A program made the translations under genes and the position numbers. Positions 1-6,848 of a DNA stretch of 9,455 nt are shown piece after piece. The notes under the pieces are model-generated. The model was not told the origin of the DNA and searched no databases. It saw only the letters and a list, made by a program, of their open reading frames with translations. Position 1 is the stretch's first letter, and each line of letters starts with the position of its first letter. Source of the DNA: an uncultured Granulicatella sp. (GTDB lineage: Bacteria > Bacillota > Bacilli > Lactobacillales > Aerococcaceae); contig CALIJD010000273.1 of the NCBI GenBank assembly GCA_938017885.1, forward strand, positions 1 through 9,455, written 5' to 3'.

Positions 1-911
1 ATATTGTATATCCTGAGCTTTACGCAAAAGTGGAAAAAGAGGCCACAGTACGTGTAAGCTTCTTCCCAGCGATGCGAGAAGTAGTGGAACAAAACCGTGA
101 ACTGTACAAAAAATACCGTTCCGAAATGCTTCAAATGGGTGGCGTAAAGCAATTTTATGATGGAGTGACAAGTTCGCATACCGCTTATTTAAAAGAACCG
201 TATCCAATGCCATTCTTCGAAGGAGATGTCGGAGGGCCACTCTTAACGGAAGAGAAGATGGAACGCTTAACCCTTCTTGCTAATAAAGAAGGATGGCCTA
301 TGAGAATTCATACGGTAGGCGATAAGGCCATTGCTTTAACGCTTCAAAATTTCAAAAAGGCTCAAGAAGAAACTCCATTTGATGCACCATATAAGTTCAA
401 TACGATTGAGCATTTAGAAGTGATGGATCCTATAGACCTGCCGTTAACGGCTCAAGATTCCCTCATTGTTTCTGTTCAACCAAGTCATTTATTAGTAGGA
501 TATGAAACTTTAGATGAAGAAGTTGGAGCAGAGCGAGCGCGTCATATGTTCCCGTTCAAATCCTTCATAAAAGAAGGTGCGACGCTTGGTTTTGGAACAG
601 ATACGCCAGTGGTACTGGATGTTACACCGTTTGAGTCGATGTTTAACGCGGTGGCAAGACAAACTAAAGAACAGTTACCGGAACCATGTTTAATGCCAGA
701 ACAACGTATTTCTATTGTTGAAGCATTAAAGGCGCATACTAGTGGTGCCGCTAAAGCATTAAGTCGATTAGATATTGGAACACTAGAAGTAGGCAATTTG
801 GCCGATTTTGTCGTTTTAGATAGAAATATTGTTGTAGGACATCCACAAGACTTATTAAAAGTGGAAGTGGTAGCAACCTATGTAAATGGAAAATGTGTTT
901 TTAAGAAGTAG
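1..911 (+). CDS. YtcJ-like metal-dependent amidohydrolase, 3' part
   Basis: This is the C-terminal 302 residues of an amidohydrolase-superfamily (family 3, YtcJ-like) enzyme. The frame is open to the left edge: codons from position 3 read IVYPELYAK before the GTG at 30, so that GTG is internal and the gene starts upstream. Family members are about 530 residues, so somewhat over half is present. Visible hallmarks are GVKQFYDG, with a lysine (about fragment residue 49) in the place of the carboxylated metal-bridging lysine; RIHTVGDKA, with a metal-ligand His (309-311); NTIEHLE, with a second His; and GFGTDTPV, with the catalytic Asp. The C-terminal GTLEVGNLADFVVLD is the usual return to the small beta domain. 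Such enzymes hydrolyse amide or related bonds of small molecules in the cytoplasm; the substrate cannot be told. A terminator follows directly, so it is probably transcribed separately from the fab genes. Confidence 0.88.
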   Translation, partial: IVYPELYAKVEKEATVRVSFFPAMREVVEQNRELYKKYRSEMLQMGGVKQFYDGVTSSHTAYLKEPYPMPFFEGDVGGPLLTEEKMERLTLLANKEGWPMRIHTVGDKAIALTLQNFKKAQEETPFDAPYKFNTIEHLEVMDPIDLPLTAQDSLIVSVQPSHLLVGYETLDEEVGAERARHMFPFKSFIKEGATLGFGTDTPVVLDVTPFESMFNAVARQTKEQLPEPCLMPEQRISIVEALKAHTSGAAKALSRLDIGTLEVGNLADFVVLDRNIVVGHPQDLLKVEVVATYVNGKCVFKK

Positions 912-914
912 TGT

Positions 915-948
915 AAAAGCTAGATAGAGCCGTCTATCTAGCTTTTTT
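915..948 (+). terminator. Intrinsic terminator of the amidohydrolase gene
   Basis: A perfect 14-bp stem (915-928 with 933-946) closes a GCCG loop (929-932). The 3' arm runs into a T-tract (943-948). The hairpin begins 3 bp after the amidohydrolase stop codon. The A-run on the left side means it could also terminate in the reverse direction. It separates the upstream gene from the fab operon. Confidence 0.93.
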
Positions 949-982
949 CATATGTTTTCAAAACATTCATATTCTTTCAAAA
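949..982. repeat. Two 15-bp direct repeats, the first within a palindrome
   Basis: Positions 949-963 (CATATGTTTTCAAAA) and 968-982 (CATATTCTTTCAAAA) agree at 13 of 15 bases and are offset by 19 bp, about two helical turns. The first copy overlaps a perfect 7+1+7 inverted repeat, ATGTTTTCAAAACAT (952-966). The pattern differs from the FabT-type boxes downstream. It could be a binding site for another regulator or a chance pattern in AT-rich DNA; no function is assigned. Confidence 0.35.
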
Positions 983-1058
983 TTGTTATTTTTATGAAAA
1001 TGAAAAAATGAAAATCCCGTTGTTATCATAATGTAAGCACTAATAAATTTGAAGATAG

Positions 1059-1071
1059 TTTGAAATTCAAA
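1059..1071. promoter_or_regulatory. FabT-type operator box 1 (upstream)
   Basis: TTTGA-AAT-TCAAA is a 13-bp palindrome with 5-bp arms, of the TTTGA-N3-TCAAA type bound by FabT in streptococci and enterococci. It lies about 20 bp upstream of the -35 element. A half-site, TTTGA (1048-1052), sits exactly 11 bp before it. Confidence 0.7.
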
Positions 1072-1089
1072 ATAAATTGCAAAAAATAG

Positions 1090-1102
1090 TTTGACAGTCA
1101 AA
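1090..1102. promoter_or_regulatory. FabT-type operator box 2 (on the -35)
   Basis: TTTGA-CAG-TCAAA is a palindrome containing the complete TTGACA -35 hexamer (1091-1096). FabT bound here would block RNA polymerase directly. Its centre is 31 bp from that of box 1. Confidence 0.8.
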
Positions 1103-1119
1103 GTAAAAAATAATATACT
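1091..1119 (+). promoter_or_regulatory. Sigma-A promoter of the fab operon
   Basis: The -35 is TTGACA (1091-1096, perfect). The spacer is 17 bp (1097-1113) and the -10 is TATACT (1114-1119, one mismatch to TATAAT). Transcription is predicted to start near 1126, giving an untranslated leader of about 40 nt before fabT. The -35 lies inside operator box 2, and the last base of the -10 is the first base of box 3. No other comparably good promoter was seen in this intergenic region. Confidence 0.85.
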
Positions 1120-1131
1120 TTGAACATCAAA
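1119..1131. promoter_or_regulatory. FabT-type operator box 3 (from the -10 to +1)
   Basis: TTTGA-ACA-TCAAA begins on the last base of the -10 hexamer and covers the predicted start point. Its centre is 29 bp from that of box 2. With box 4 it forms a larger near-perfect inverted repeat (1119-1147). Confidence 0.78.
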
Positions 1132-1134
1132 TGA

Positions 1135-1147
1135 TTTGATATTCAAA
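1135..1147. promoter_or_regulatory. FabT-type operator box 4 (in the leader)
   Basis: TTTGA-TAT-TCAAA lies in the predicted 5' leader, 3 bp after box 3 and just upstream of the fabT ribosome binding site. It completes a cluster of four boxes within 89 bp. Confidence 0.75.
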
Positions 1148-1166
1148 CAAAAGGAGAAAATCTTTT

Positions 1167-1628
1167 ATGGAACCAACTCTAGAGACCATAAACGGGTACT
1201 TGGTGGACGTCTTTAACCAAATGCTCGACATTGAAGAATCTTCGCTGGCGCAAAGCCAATTTAATGATTTATCCATTAAAGAGATGCATGCCATTGAAGC
1301 GATTGGAATGTATAGCGAACATACGACAACGGAAGTCGCTAATAAATTGAATGTTACTGTTGGGACGCTAACAGTTGCAGTTAATGCATTAGTCAAAAAA
1401 GGCTACGTAGTTCGTTTGAAGAGCGAAGCCGATCGAAGAATTGTAATTTTAGGTCTGACCAAGAAAGGTCGCTTACTTTATCGTCTTCATCGTAAATTCC
1501 ATGAAAAATTAGTTTTAAAAACAATTGAAGGAATGAACGCTGAAGAAATGGCAGTTCTTGTAAAGGGACTTCATAATTTATATGATTTCCTACACGAGGC
1601 TGTACTAGCAAATCAAGAAGGGAAGTAG
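1167..1628 (+). CDS. fabT: FabT, MarR-family repressor of fatty-acid synthesis
   Basis: A 153-residue MarR-family winged-helix regulator. The helix-turn-helix spans about residues 53-80 (TTTEVANKLNVTVGTLTVAV, then NALVKKGYV). The wing follows at about 83-97 and carries the family DRR signature (D89, R90, R91). Alpha-helical dimerisation segments lie at the N terminus and after residue 105. Pneumococcal FabT is about 144 residues, so the length fits. In relatives FabT is a dimer that represses the FASII genes, with long-chain acyl-ACP as co-repressor, and so shuts synthesis down when exogenous fatty acids are available. It is the first gene of the operon, with four FabT-type boxes at its own promoter, which implies autorepression. 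The start is ATG with AAGGAG (1151-1156) 10 nt upstream. Only 5 bp separate it from fabH. No fabM precedes it, unlike in streptococci. Confidence 0.93.
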   Translation: MEPTLETINGYLVDVFNQMLDIEESSLAQSQFNDLSIKEMHAIEAIGMYSEHTTTEVANKLNVTVGTLTVAVNALVKKGYVVRLKSEADRRIVILGLTKKGRLLYRLHRKFHEKLVLKTIEGMNAEEMAVLVKGLHNLYDFLHEAVLANQEGK

Positions 1629-1633
1629 ACATT

Positions 1634-2584
1634 GTGGGGGTTCAAGTGATAGCGACAAGTTCCTATCTCCCAACGTCCGTGATCACAAATGATGACTGGG
1701 CGAAACGAGTAGATACTTCTGATGAATGGATCGTAAAGAGAACAGGAATCAAAACCCGTTATTGGGCAAAAGAACAGACAACAAGTGATTTGGCAACAAT
1801 TGCCGCAAAACGCTTAGTTGAAGAGAGTCAGATTAATCCTGAATCTATTGAATATATCATTGTAGCAACGATGACACCTGATGCAGCAAGTCCTTCTTGC
1901 GCGTCTCTTGTACAAGGAGCTATCGGAGCAACGAATGCTTTTGCGTTCGATGTGAGTGCAGCTTGTAGTGGTTTTGTATATGCATTGTCTACTGGACTAA
2001 AGATGTTAGAACACGGACAAAGAAAATACGGAATCGTCATCGGAGCAGAAACGATGCTCAGTTCACTAGATTGGGACGATCGATCTACAGCTATTCTCTT
2101 TGGAGATGGTGCTGGAGCTGTTCTTTTACAAAAAGATGAAGGGCCATTTTTTTTGGCGGAAACATTACAAAATGATGGACAGAAATCTGAGGCATTAGTC
2201 GCTGGAAAAAGAATGACAAATCAAACAGTTTCAACCATGACAATGGATGGTCGAGGCGTTTATGAATTAGTCAGCAAAACTGTTCCAGTCAATATCCAAG
2301 ATACTTTACAAAAGGCTGGATATACTGCTGACGATATTGATTTGTACTTGTTACATCAAGCAAATCGTCGTTTAGTCGAACAAGTGGCTAAGAAATTAAA
2401 ACAACCGATCGAAAAATTCCCAATGAATATCGATCATGTTGGAAACACTTCGGCTGCAAGTATTCCGATTTTATTTAATGAACTCGTGGAAAATGGAACA
2501 TTAAAAATCGGAGAACATAAAAAATTACTTCTATCAGGTTTTGGCGGTGGCCTTGCCTGGGGAAGCATCACAATCACATTATAA
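1634..2584 (+). CDS. fabH: 3-oxoacyl-ACP synthase III (KAS III)
   Basis: Condenses acetyl-CoA (or another short acyl-CoA) with malonyl-ACP to start each fatty-acid chain. The 316-residue thiolase-fold protein has the full KAS III triad: C111 in [10 protein letters not shown]241 in LLHQANRR and N271 in HVGNTSAAS, matching C112/H244/N274 of E. coli. The C-terminal [10 protein letters not shown] glycine loop is present. The likely start is GTG at 1634, 5 bp after the fabT stop, with a GAAGGGA-like ribosome site at the end of fabT. The protein reaches the conserved [11 protein letters not shown] segment soon after this codon, and no ATG in this frame lies nearby. The non-ATG start and short gap suggest translation coupled to fabT. 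Confidence 0.96.
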   Translation: MGVQVIATSSYLPTSVITNDDWAKRVDTSDEWIVKRTGIKTRYWAKEQTTSDLATIAAKRLVEESQINPESIEYIIVATMTPDAASPSCASLVQGAIGATNAFAFDVSAACSGFVYALSTGLKMLEHGQRKYGIVIGAETMLSSLDWDDRSTAILFGDGAGAVLLQKDEGPFFLAETLQNDGQKSEALVAGKRMTNQTVSTMTMDGRGVYELVSKTVPVNIQDTLQKAGYTADDIDLYLLHQANRRLVEQVAKKLKQPIEKFPMNIDHVGNTSAASIPILFNELVENGTLKIGEHKKLLLSGFGGGLAWGSITITL

Positions 2585-2610
2585 TTTTAAAAATATTGGA
2601 GGAAAACACA

Positions 2611-2841
2611 ATGACATTTGAAAAAATTCAAGCAATTATCGTAGATCAATTAGGTAAAGAGGAAGAAGAAGTACAATTAACTACTCGTCTTAAAGATGAA
2701 TTAGACGCAGATAGCTTAGATTTATTCCAAATCATCAACGATATCGAAGATGAATTCGATGTAAAAATCGATACTGAAGAAGGTCTAGAAACAGTTCAAG
2801 ACTTAGTAAACTACGTTGATAAACAATTAGCTGAAAAATAA
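2611..2841 (+). CDS. acpP: Acyl carrier protein
   Basis: A 76-residue acidic four-helix carrier protein that holds growing acyl chains on 4'-phosphopantetheine. The attachment serine is S35 in the DADSLDL motif at the start of helix II. The helix II/III region is rich in Asp and Glu ([13 protein letters not shown]), the partner-recognition surface for FASII enzymes. The start is ATG 2611 with GGAGG (2598-2602) 8 nt upstream. A TTG 15 bp earlier overlaps that ribosome site and was rejected. It lies 26 bp after fabH and 22 bp before fabK. Acyl-AcpP is also the likely signal sensed by FabT. Confidence 0.97.
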   Translation: MTFEKIQAIIVDQLGKEEEEVQLTTRLKDELDADSLDLFQIINDIEDEFDVKIDTEEGLETVQDLVNYVDKQLAEK

Positions 2842-2863
2842 TCACAAAAAAGGATGGTAACAC

Positions 2864-3817
2864 ATGAAATCAAGAATCTGCGAAATGATTGGAATTGAAT
2901 ATCCGATTATCCAAGGAGGAATGGCATGGGTTGCAAATCCTGCGCTTGCAAGTGCTGTGTCTAATGCTGGCGGTTTAGGAATCGTTGCATGCGGACATGC
3001 TCCTGGCGAAGTCGTTAAAGGATTTATTGAGGAAATGAATCGTTTAACAGATAAACCTTATGGTGTAAATATTATGCTATTAAGTCCATTTGTTGATGAA
3101 GTAGTGGATGTTGTCTGTCAGGCTGGCGTTAAAGTGGTTTGTACTGGTGCTGGTAGTCCTGGCAAATACATGGCGAAGTTTAAAGAAGCTGGTATCACAG
3201 TTATTCCAGTAGTTGCTTCGGTTGCTTTAGCAAAAAGAATGGAAAAAGAAGGAGCAGACGCTATTGTAGTCGAAGGAATGGAAGCCGGTGGACACATTGG
3301 TAAGTCCACAACTATGGCTCTATTACCTCAAGTAGTAGATGCAGTGAGTGTACCAGTGATTGGTGCAGGTGGTATCGGAGATGGTCGCGGAATGGCAGCT
3401 GCTTTAATGTTAGGTGCTGATGCGGTTCAACTTGGAACAAGATTTTTGGTCTCTACTGAGTGTACTGCACATGACAACTTTAAAGCTTCTGTTTTAAAGG
3501 CAAAAGATATCGATACTGTTATTACTGGACAAATTACAGGTCACCCAGTTCGAGTTTTACGTAATAAATTAACGAAGATTTATCTTCAAGCGGAAAAAGA
3601 GGAAACTAGTAAAGAAAATCCGGATTTCGAACGTTTAGAAGAAATCGGACGTGGTGCTTTACGTAGAATCGTAGTGGAAGGGGATACTCAAATGGGATCA
3701 ATGATGGCCGGTCAAATTGCTGGTTTAATCTCAAAAGAACAAAGCTGTTCGGAGATTATTCAAGAATTGATGGCCGAATCTCATGAAGTCATCCAGAAAG
3801 AACTTGCACGTTTTTAA
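2864..3817 (+). CDS. fabK: Enoyl-ACP reductase II, FMN-dependent
   Basis: Reduces trans-2-enoyl-ACP to acyl-ACP, the last step of each elongation cycle, using a flavin and a reduced nicotinamide cofactor. The 317-residue TIM-barrel protein belongs to the nitronate monooxygenase/FabK family. Visible motifs are IQGGMAWVANPALASAVS at the N terminus, GGLGIVACG, the EGMEAGGHIG segment with H144 (the residue number implicated in catalysis in pneumococcal FabK), and the FMN-phosphate region GAGGIGDGRGMAAAL followed by GADAVQLGTRFL. FabK is unrelated to FabI and is not inhibited by triclosan in species studied. The start is ATG with an AAAAGGATGG ribosome site. No FabI is seen in the window. The gap before fabK has no FabT-type box. 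A terminator-like hairpin follows the gene. Confidence 0.96.
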   Translation: MKSRICEMIGIEYPIIQGGMAWVANPALASAVSNAGGLGIVACGHAPGEVVKGFIEEMNRLTDKPYGVNIMLLSPFVDEVVDVVCQAGVKVVCTGAGSPGKYMAKFKEAGITVIPVVASVALAKRMEKEGADAIVVEGMEAGGHIGKSTTMALLPQVVDAVSVPVIGAGGIGDGRGMAAALMLGADAVQLGTRFLVSTECTAHDNFKASVLKAKDIDTVITGQITGHPVRVLRNKLTKIYLQAEKEETSKENPDFERLEEIGRGALRRIVVEGDTQMGSMMAGQIAGLISKEQSCSEIIQELMAESHEVIQKELARF

Positions 3818-3824
3818 TTAAATG

Positions 3825-3877
3825 AAAAAAGGGAATGGTGAAATATGCTTATTTAGCATATTTCCACCATTTTTTTT
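3825..3877 (+). terminator. Terminator-like hairpin inside the operon, fabK-fabD gap
   Basis: AATGGTG (3834-3840) and AAATATGCT (3841-3849) pair with AGCATATTT (3855-3863) and CACCATT (3865-3871). The loop is 5 nt (3850-3854) and C3864 is a single bulge, giving a 16-bp stem. An A-run (3825-3830) precedes it and an 8-T tract (3870-3877) follows. Structurally this is an intrinsic terminator, yet fabD starts only 22 bp downstream and no clear promoter lies between. It may allow partial readthrough and so lower expression of the distal genes, or act as an mRNA 3'-end stabiliser or processing site. Confidence 0.8.
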
Positions 3878-3887
3878 ACAGCGCAAT

Positions 3888-3896
3888 AGGAGGAAA
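3888..3896 (+). promoter_or_regulatory. fabD ribosome binding site that fixes its start
   Basis: AGGAGGAAA lies 6 nt (counted from the GGAGG core) before ATG 3900. It selects this codon over the in-frame ATG at 3822, which would have to be translated through the hairpin and has no comparable site. Confidence 0.9.
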
Positions 3897-3899
3897 CTC

Positions 3900-4853
3900 A
3901 TGAAAATCGCATTTTTATTTCCAGGTCAAGGAAGTCAAAAAGCACAAATGGGCTTAGAAATTGCTGAGCACTTCGAGGTGGCTAAAGCTGTTTTTGAAGA
4001 AGCAAGTAACGTTCTGCCATACAGTGTGACTGACATTATTTCAGAAGAGCCTGCTACACGTATCAACCAAACAGAATATACGCAACCGTTGTTATTAACG
4101 GTTTCTCATGCATTAGCAAGCGTCTTAGAACAAGAAGGAATCACACCTGATGTGACGGCTGGTCTATCTCTTGGTGAATATTCAGCACTTGTTGAAGCCG
4201 GAGTCCTTGATTTCAAGGAAGCTTTAAACTTAGTCGAAAAACGTGGTCAATATATGCAAGAAGCGGTTGTAGAAGGCGAAGGAAAAATGGTAGCCGTACT
4301 AGGCCTTGAAGATAATGTTATCGAAAACATTTGCCGTGAAGTTTCTACTCCAGAAGCTCTCGTAGTTCCATCAAACTACAACACACCAGGACAATTAGTG
4401 ATTGGTGGTCATGCAGAAGCAGTAGACGTAGCGAGCGAAAAATGCTTAGAAGCTGGCGCCAAAAGAGCTGTACCACTTGTGGTATCTGGACCTTTCCATA
4501 CACCATTAATGGAAGAAGCGAAAGTTCGTTTTGCTCCTGAAATGGAAGTGGCAGAGTTACACGAAAGTAAATGCCCTGTATTAAGCAATACGCTTGGCAC
4601 ACCGCATGAAGGCGTACCTTCAAAAGACGTTCTCTGTGATCAAATTACGAATGCCGTGAAATGGAAACAAAATGTAGAGTGGATGCTTCAAGATGGTGTA
4701 GATGTCTTCATTGAAGTAGGTCCTGGAAAAACATTGACGCAAATGGTGAAACAAATTGCTAAAGCAAAAGGTGCTTCTGTTCAATTATTCCAAACAGATA
4801 ACCTTAAAGCAATGTCAGAAACCATTGAAAAAGTAAAGGAACTGAAAGGATAA
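3900..4853 (+). CDS. fabD: Malonyl-CoA:ACP transacylase
   Basis: Transfers malonyl from CoA to AcpP, supplying FabH and FabF. The 317-residue protein begins with the family's usual MKIAFLFPGQGSQ. The nucleophile elbow is GLSLGEYSAL with S90, R115 lies in KRGQYMQ, H200 in GPFHTPLM and Q248 in CDQITNAV. These correspond to S92, R117, H201 and Q250 of E. coli, so the active site is intact. The conserved EVGPGKTL turn is near the C terminus. The start at 3900 follows a strong ribosome site; a 26-residue extension from 3822 would be non-conserved sequence read through the hairpin. fabG follows after 4 bp. Confidence 0.96.
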   Translation: MKIAFLFPGQGSQKAQMGLEIAEHFEVAKAVFEEASNVLPYSVTDIISEEPATRINQTEYTQPLLLTVSHALASVLEQEGITPDVTAGLSLGEYSALVEAGVLDFKEALNLVEKRGQYMQEAVVEGEGKMVAVLGLEDNVIENICREVSTPEALVVPSNYNTPGQLVIGGHAEAVDVASEKCLEAGAKRAVPLVVSGPFHTPLMEEAKVRFAPEMEVAELHESKCPVLSNTLGTPHEGVPSKDVLCDQITNAVKWKQNVEWMLQDGVDVFIEVGPGKTLTQMVKQIAKAKGASVQLFQTDNLKAMSETIEKVKELKG

Positions 4854-4857
4854 CGAA

Positions 4858-5589
4858 ATGAAATTTAAAGATAAAACAGTTATTGTAACAGGTAGCCGTC
4901 GTGGAATCGGTCTTGGAATCGCATTAGAATTTGCCAAACTTGGTGCTAATGTTGTTTTAAACGGTACTCGTGAAATTGATGCAGAAACACTTGCTCAATT
5001 TGATTCTTATCCTGGTGAAGTGATGACGTTTGTTGGAGACGTTTCGAAATTCGATGTAGCTGAAAACTTTATTTATGAAGTAAAAGAGCGTTTTGGACGC
5101 ATCGACGTGTTAGTCAATAACGCTGGAATTACGCGTGATGGTTTATTAATGCGTATGAGTGAATCTGATTTTGACGATGTAATGAATATTAACTTAAAAG
5201 GATACTTCAATATGATTCGTTTTGCGACTCCAGTTTTCGTAAAACAAAAATCAGGAAGTATTATTAACATTACAAGTATCGTTGGAGTTACAGGAAATGC
5301 AGGTCAAGCAAACTATGCTGCAAGTAAAGCCGGAATCATTGGTTTAACAAAATCTGTTGCTAAAGAAATCGGTTCTCGTGGGATTACAGTGAATGCCATC
5401 GCTCCTGGATACATCGATACAGATATGACACAAGCATTACCTGAAAAGATTCGTAATGAATGGGAAAAACAAATCCCACTTCGTCGTTTCGGTACAGTAG
5501 AAGATATTGCCGAAGCATGTGTGTTCTTAGCGGAAACAAAATACGTTACAGGACAAGTGTTAAATGTCAACGGCGGATTATACATGTAA
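4858..5589 (+). CDS. fabG: 3-oxoacyl-ACP reductase
   Basis: NADPH-dependent reduction of 3-oxoacyl-ACP to 3-hydroxyacyl-ACP. The 243-residue short-chain dehydrogenase has the TGSRRGIG nucleotide-binding loop (residues 11-18), NNAG (87-90) and the full catalytic tetrad N110, S140, Y153 and K157 (NYAASKAG). The ending VTGQVLNVNGGLYM is characteristic of FabG. The SRR basic patch in the glycine loop agrees with NADPH preference. The ribosome site AAAGGA lies inside the last codons of fabD (4845-4850), 4 bp separate the genes, and translational coupling is likely. Confidence 0.96.
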   Translation: MKFKDKTVIVTGSRRGIGLGIALEFAKLGANVVLNGTREIDAETLAQFDSYPGEVMTFVGDVSKFDVAENFIYEVKERFGRIDVLVNNAGITRDGLLMRMSESDFDDVMNINLKGYFNMIRFATPVFVKQKSGSIINITSIVGVTGNAGQANYAASKAGIIGLTKSVAKEIGSRGITVNAIAPGYIDTDMTQALPEKIRNEWEKQIPLRRFGTVEDIAEACVFLAETKYVTGQVLNVNGGLYM

Positions 5590-5609
5590 TCTCTTAAAGG
5601 AGGAAAATA

Positions 5610-6845
5610 ATGAATCGAGTAGTAATTACAGGAATGGGAGCCATCACTCCTTTAGGAAATGATGTAGCAAGTTTCTGGGAAGGCCTTAAAGAAGGTAAGA
5701 ACGGAATTGCTCCAATTACAAAATTTGATAAAAAAGACTTAGATGTTTATGTGGCTGCTGAAGTAAAAGACTTTGACGCTACAAAATACATGGATCGTAA
5801 AGAAGCAAAACGAATGGATTTATTCTGCCAATACGGACTAGCTGCAGCAATGCAAGCCGTTGAAGATAGCGGCATTACTCCAGAAAATACAGACTACGAC
5901 CGTTTTGGTGTTATGGTTGGTTCTGGTATTGGTGGGTTAACAGTGATGGAAAGCCAAATCATCAAAATGCATGATAAAGGCCCAACTCGTGTAGCTCCAT
6001 TATTTGTTCCAATGGCGATTGGAAACATGGTTGCCGGAAACATCTCAATGAAAATCGGAGCACGCGGTGTATGTACGTCATTAGTAACAGCCTGTGCGAC
6101 AGGAACACATGCCATCGGGGAAGCGTTCCGTAACATTAAACATGGTTACTCAGATGTCATTTTAGCCGGTGGTGCTGAAGGTTCTATTTGTGAAATCGGA
6201 ATTGCAGGATTTGCTGCTTTAACGGCTCTTTCAAGCAGCGAAGATCCAAATGCAGCTTCGTTACCATTTGACAAAAAGCGTGGGGGATTCGTAATGGGTG
6301 AAGGAGCAGGGGTTCTTGTTCTTGAAAGCCTAGAACACGCACAAAAACGCGGTGCCAAAATTTATGCAGAAGTTGTTGGATATGGTGCTACAGGAGATGC
6401 TTATCACATGACTGCTCCAAATCCTGACGGAAGTGGTGCTGGTAAAGCAATCCTACAAGCCATCGAAGAAGCAGGAGTGGCTCCAAGCGAAGTGGACTAT
6501 GTGAATGCTCACGGAACAGGTACTCCAGCAAACGATTCTGCTGAAACAACTTCAATTCGTTATGCATTAAAAGAAGCAGCGGATAAGGTTCATGTGTCTA
6601 GTACAAAATCAATGACTGGTCACTTATTAGGAGCTGCAGGAGCAATTGAAGCAATTGCTTGTGTGAAAGCTGTTGAGGAAGATTTTATTCCACCAACAAT
6701 TAATGTTACAGAGCAAGATGAAGCTTGTGATTTAGATGTAACTCCAAATGTTGGTGTCGCAACGAAAGTCGAAGTAGCGATCAGTAATTCACTTGGTTTC
6801 GGAGGACATAATGCCGTTATCTGTGTGAAGAAATGGAAGGATTAA
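5610..6845 (+). CDS. fabF: 3-oxoacyl-ACP synthase II (KAS II)
   Basis: Elongates acyl-ACP with malonyl-ACP. The 411-residue protein carries the Cys-His-His triad: C162 in TACATGTHAIG, H301 in NAHGTGTPAND and H338 in TKSMTGHLLGAAG, with K333 just before. GFGGHNAV near the C terminus holds the gating Phe. The length matches E. coli FabF (about 412). It is the only elongating ketosynthase in the window; if the organism lacks FabB/FabO homologues it would have to elongate both saturated and cis-3-unsaturated intermediates. A perfect AAAGGAGG (5596-5603) lies 6 nt before ATG. accB begins 3 bp after the stop. Confidence 0.97.
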   Translation: MNRVVITGMGAITPLGNDVASFWEGLKEGKNGIAPITKFDKKDLDVYVAAEVKDFDATKYMDRKEAKRMDLFCQYGLAAAMQAVEDSGITPENTDYDRFGVMVGSGIGGLTVMESQIIKMHDKGPTRVAPLFVPMAIGNMVAGNISMKIGARGVCTSLVTACATGTHAIGEAFRNIKHGYSDVILAGGAEGSICEIGIAGFAALTALSSSEDPNAASLPFDKKRGGFVMGEGAGVLVLESLEHAQKRGAKIYAEVVGYGATGDAYHMTAPNPDGSGAGKAILQAIEEAGVAPSEVDYVNAHGTGTPANDSAETTSIRYALKEAADKVHVSSTKSMTGHLLGAAGAIEAIACVKAVEEDFIPPTINVTEQDEACDLDVTPNVGVATKVEVAISNSLGFGGHNAVICVKKWKD

Positions 6846-6848
6846 TAC

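Noticed and set aside
30..32. GTG as the start of the amidohydrolase
   Set aside because: The frame is open to the left edge and the protein lacks about half of the family's length, so the gene begins outside the window.
1031..1045. Possible CcpA cre-like site ATGTAAGCACTAATA
   Set aside because: It breaks the consensus at two constrained positions, including the central CG, and is not placed on the promoter elements.
1020..1048. Second promoter with TTGTTA and an AT-rich -10
   Set aside because: At 15-17 bp spacing the -10 candidates match TATAAT poorly; the TTGACA/TATACT promoter downstream is far better.
2596..2610. TTG start giving AcpP five extra residues
   Set aside because: The TTG overlaps the GGAGG ribosome site that serves ATG 2611, and AcpP proteins normally begin at the latter position.
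3822..3899. In-frame upstream ATG giving FabD a 26-residue N-terminal extension
   Set aside because: The extension is non-conserved, is read through the hairpin and T-tract, and lacks a good ribosome site. ATG 3900 has AGGAGG and starts with the family's usual N terminus.
4345..4623. Antisense open frames over fabD and similar ones over fabH, fabG, fabF and accC
   Set aside because: They lie wholly opposite well-conserved genes, lack ribosome sites and show no recognisable domain.
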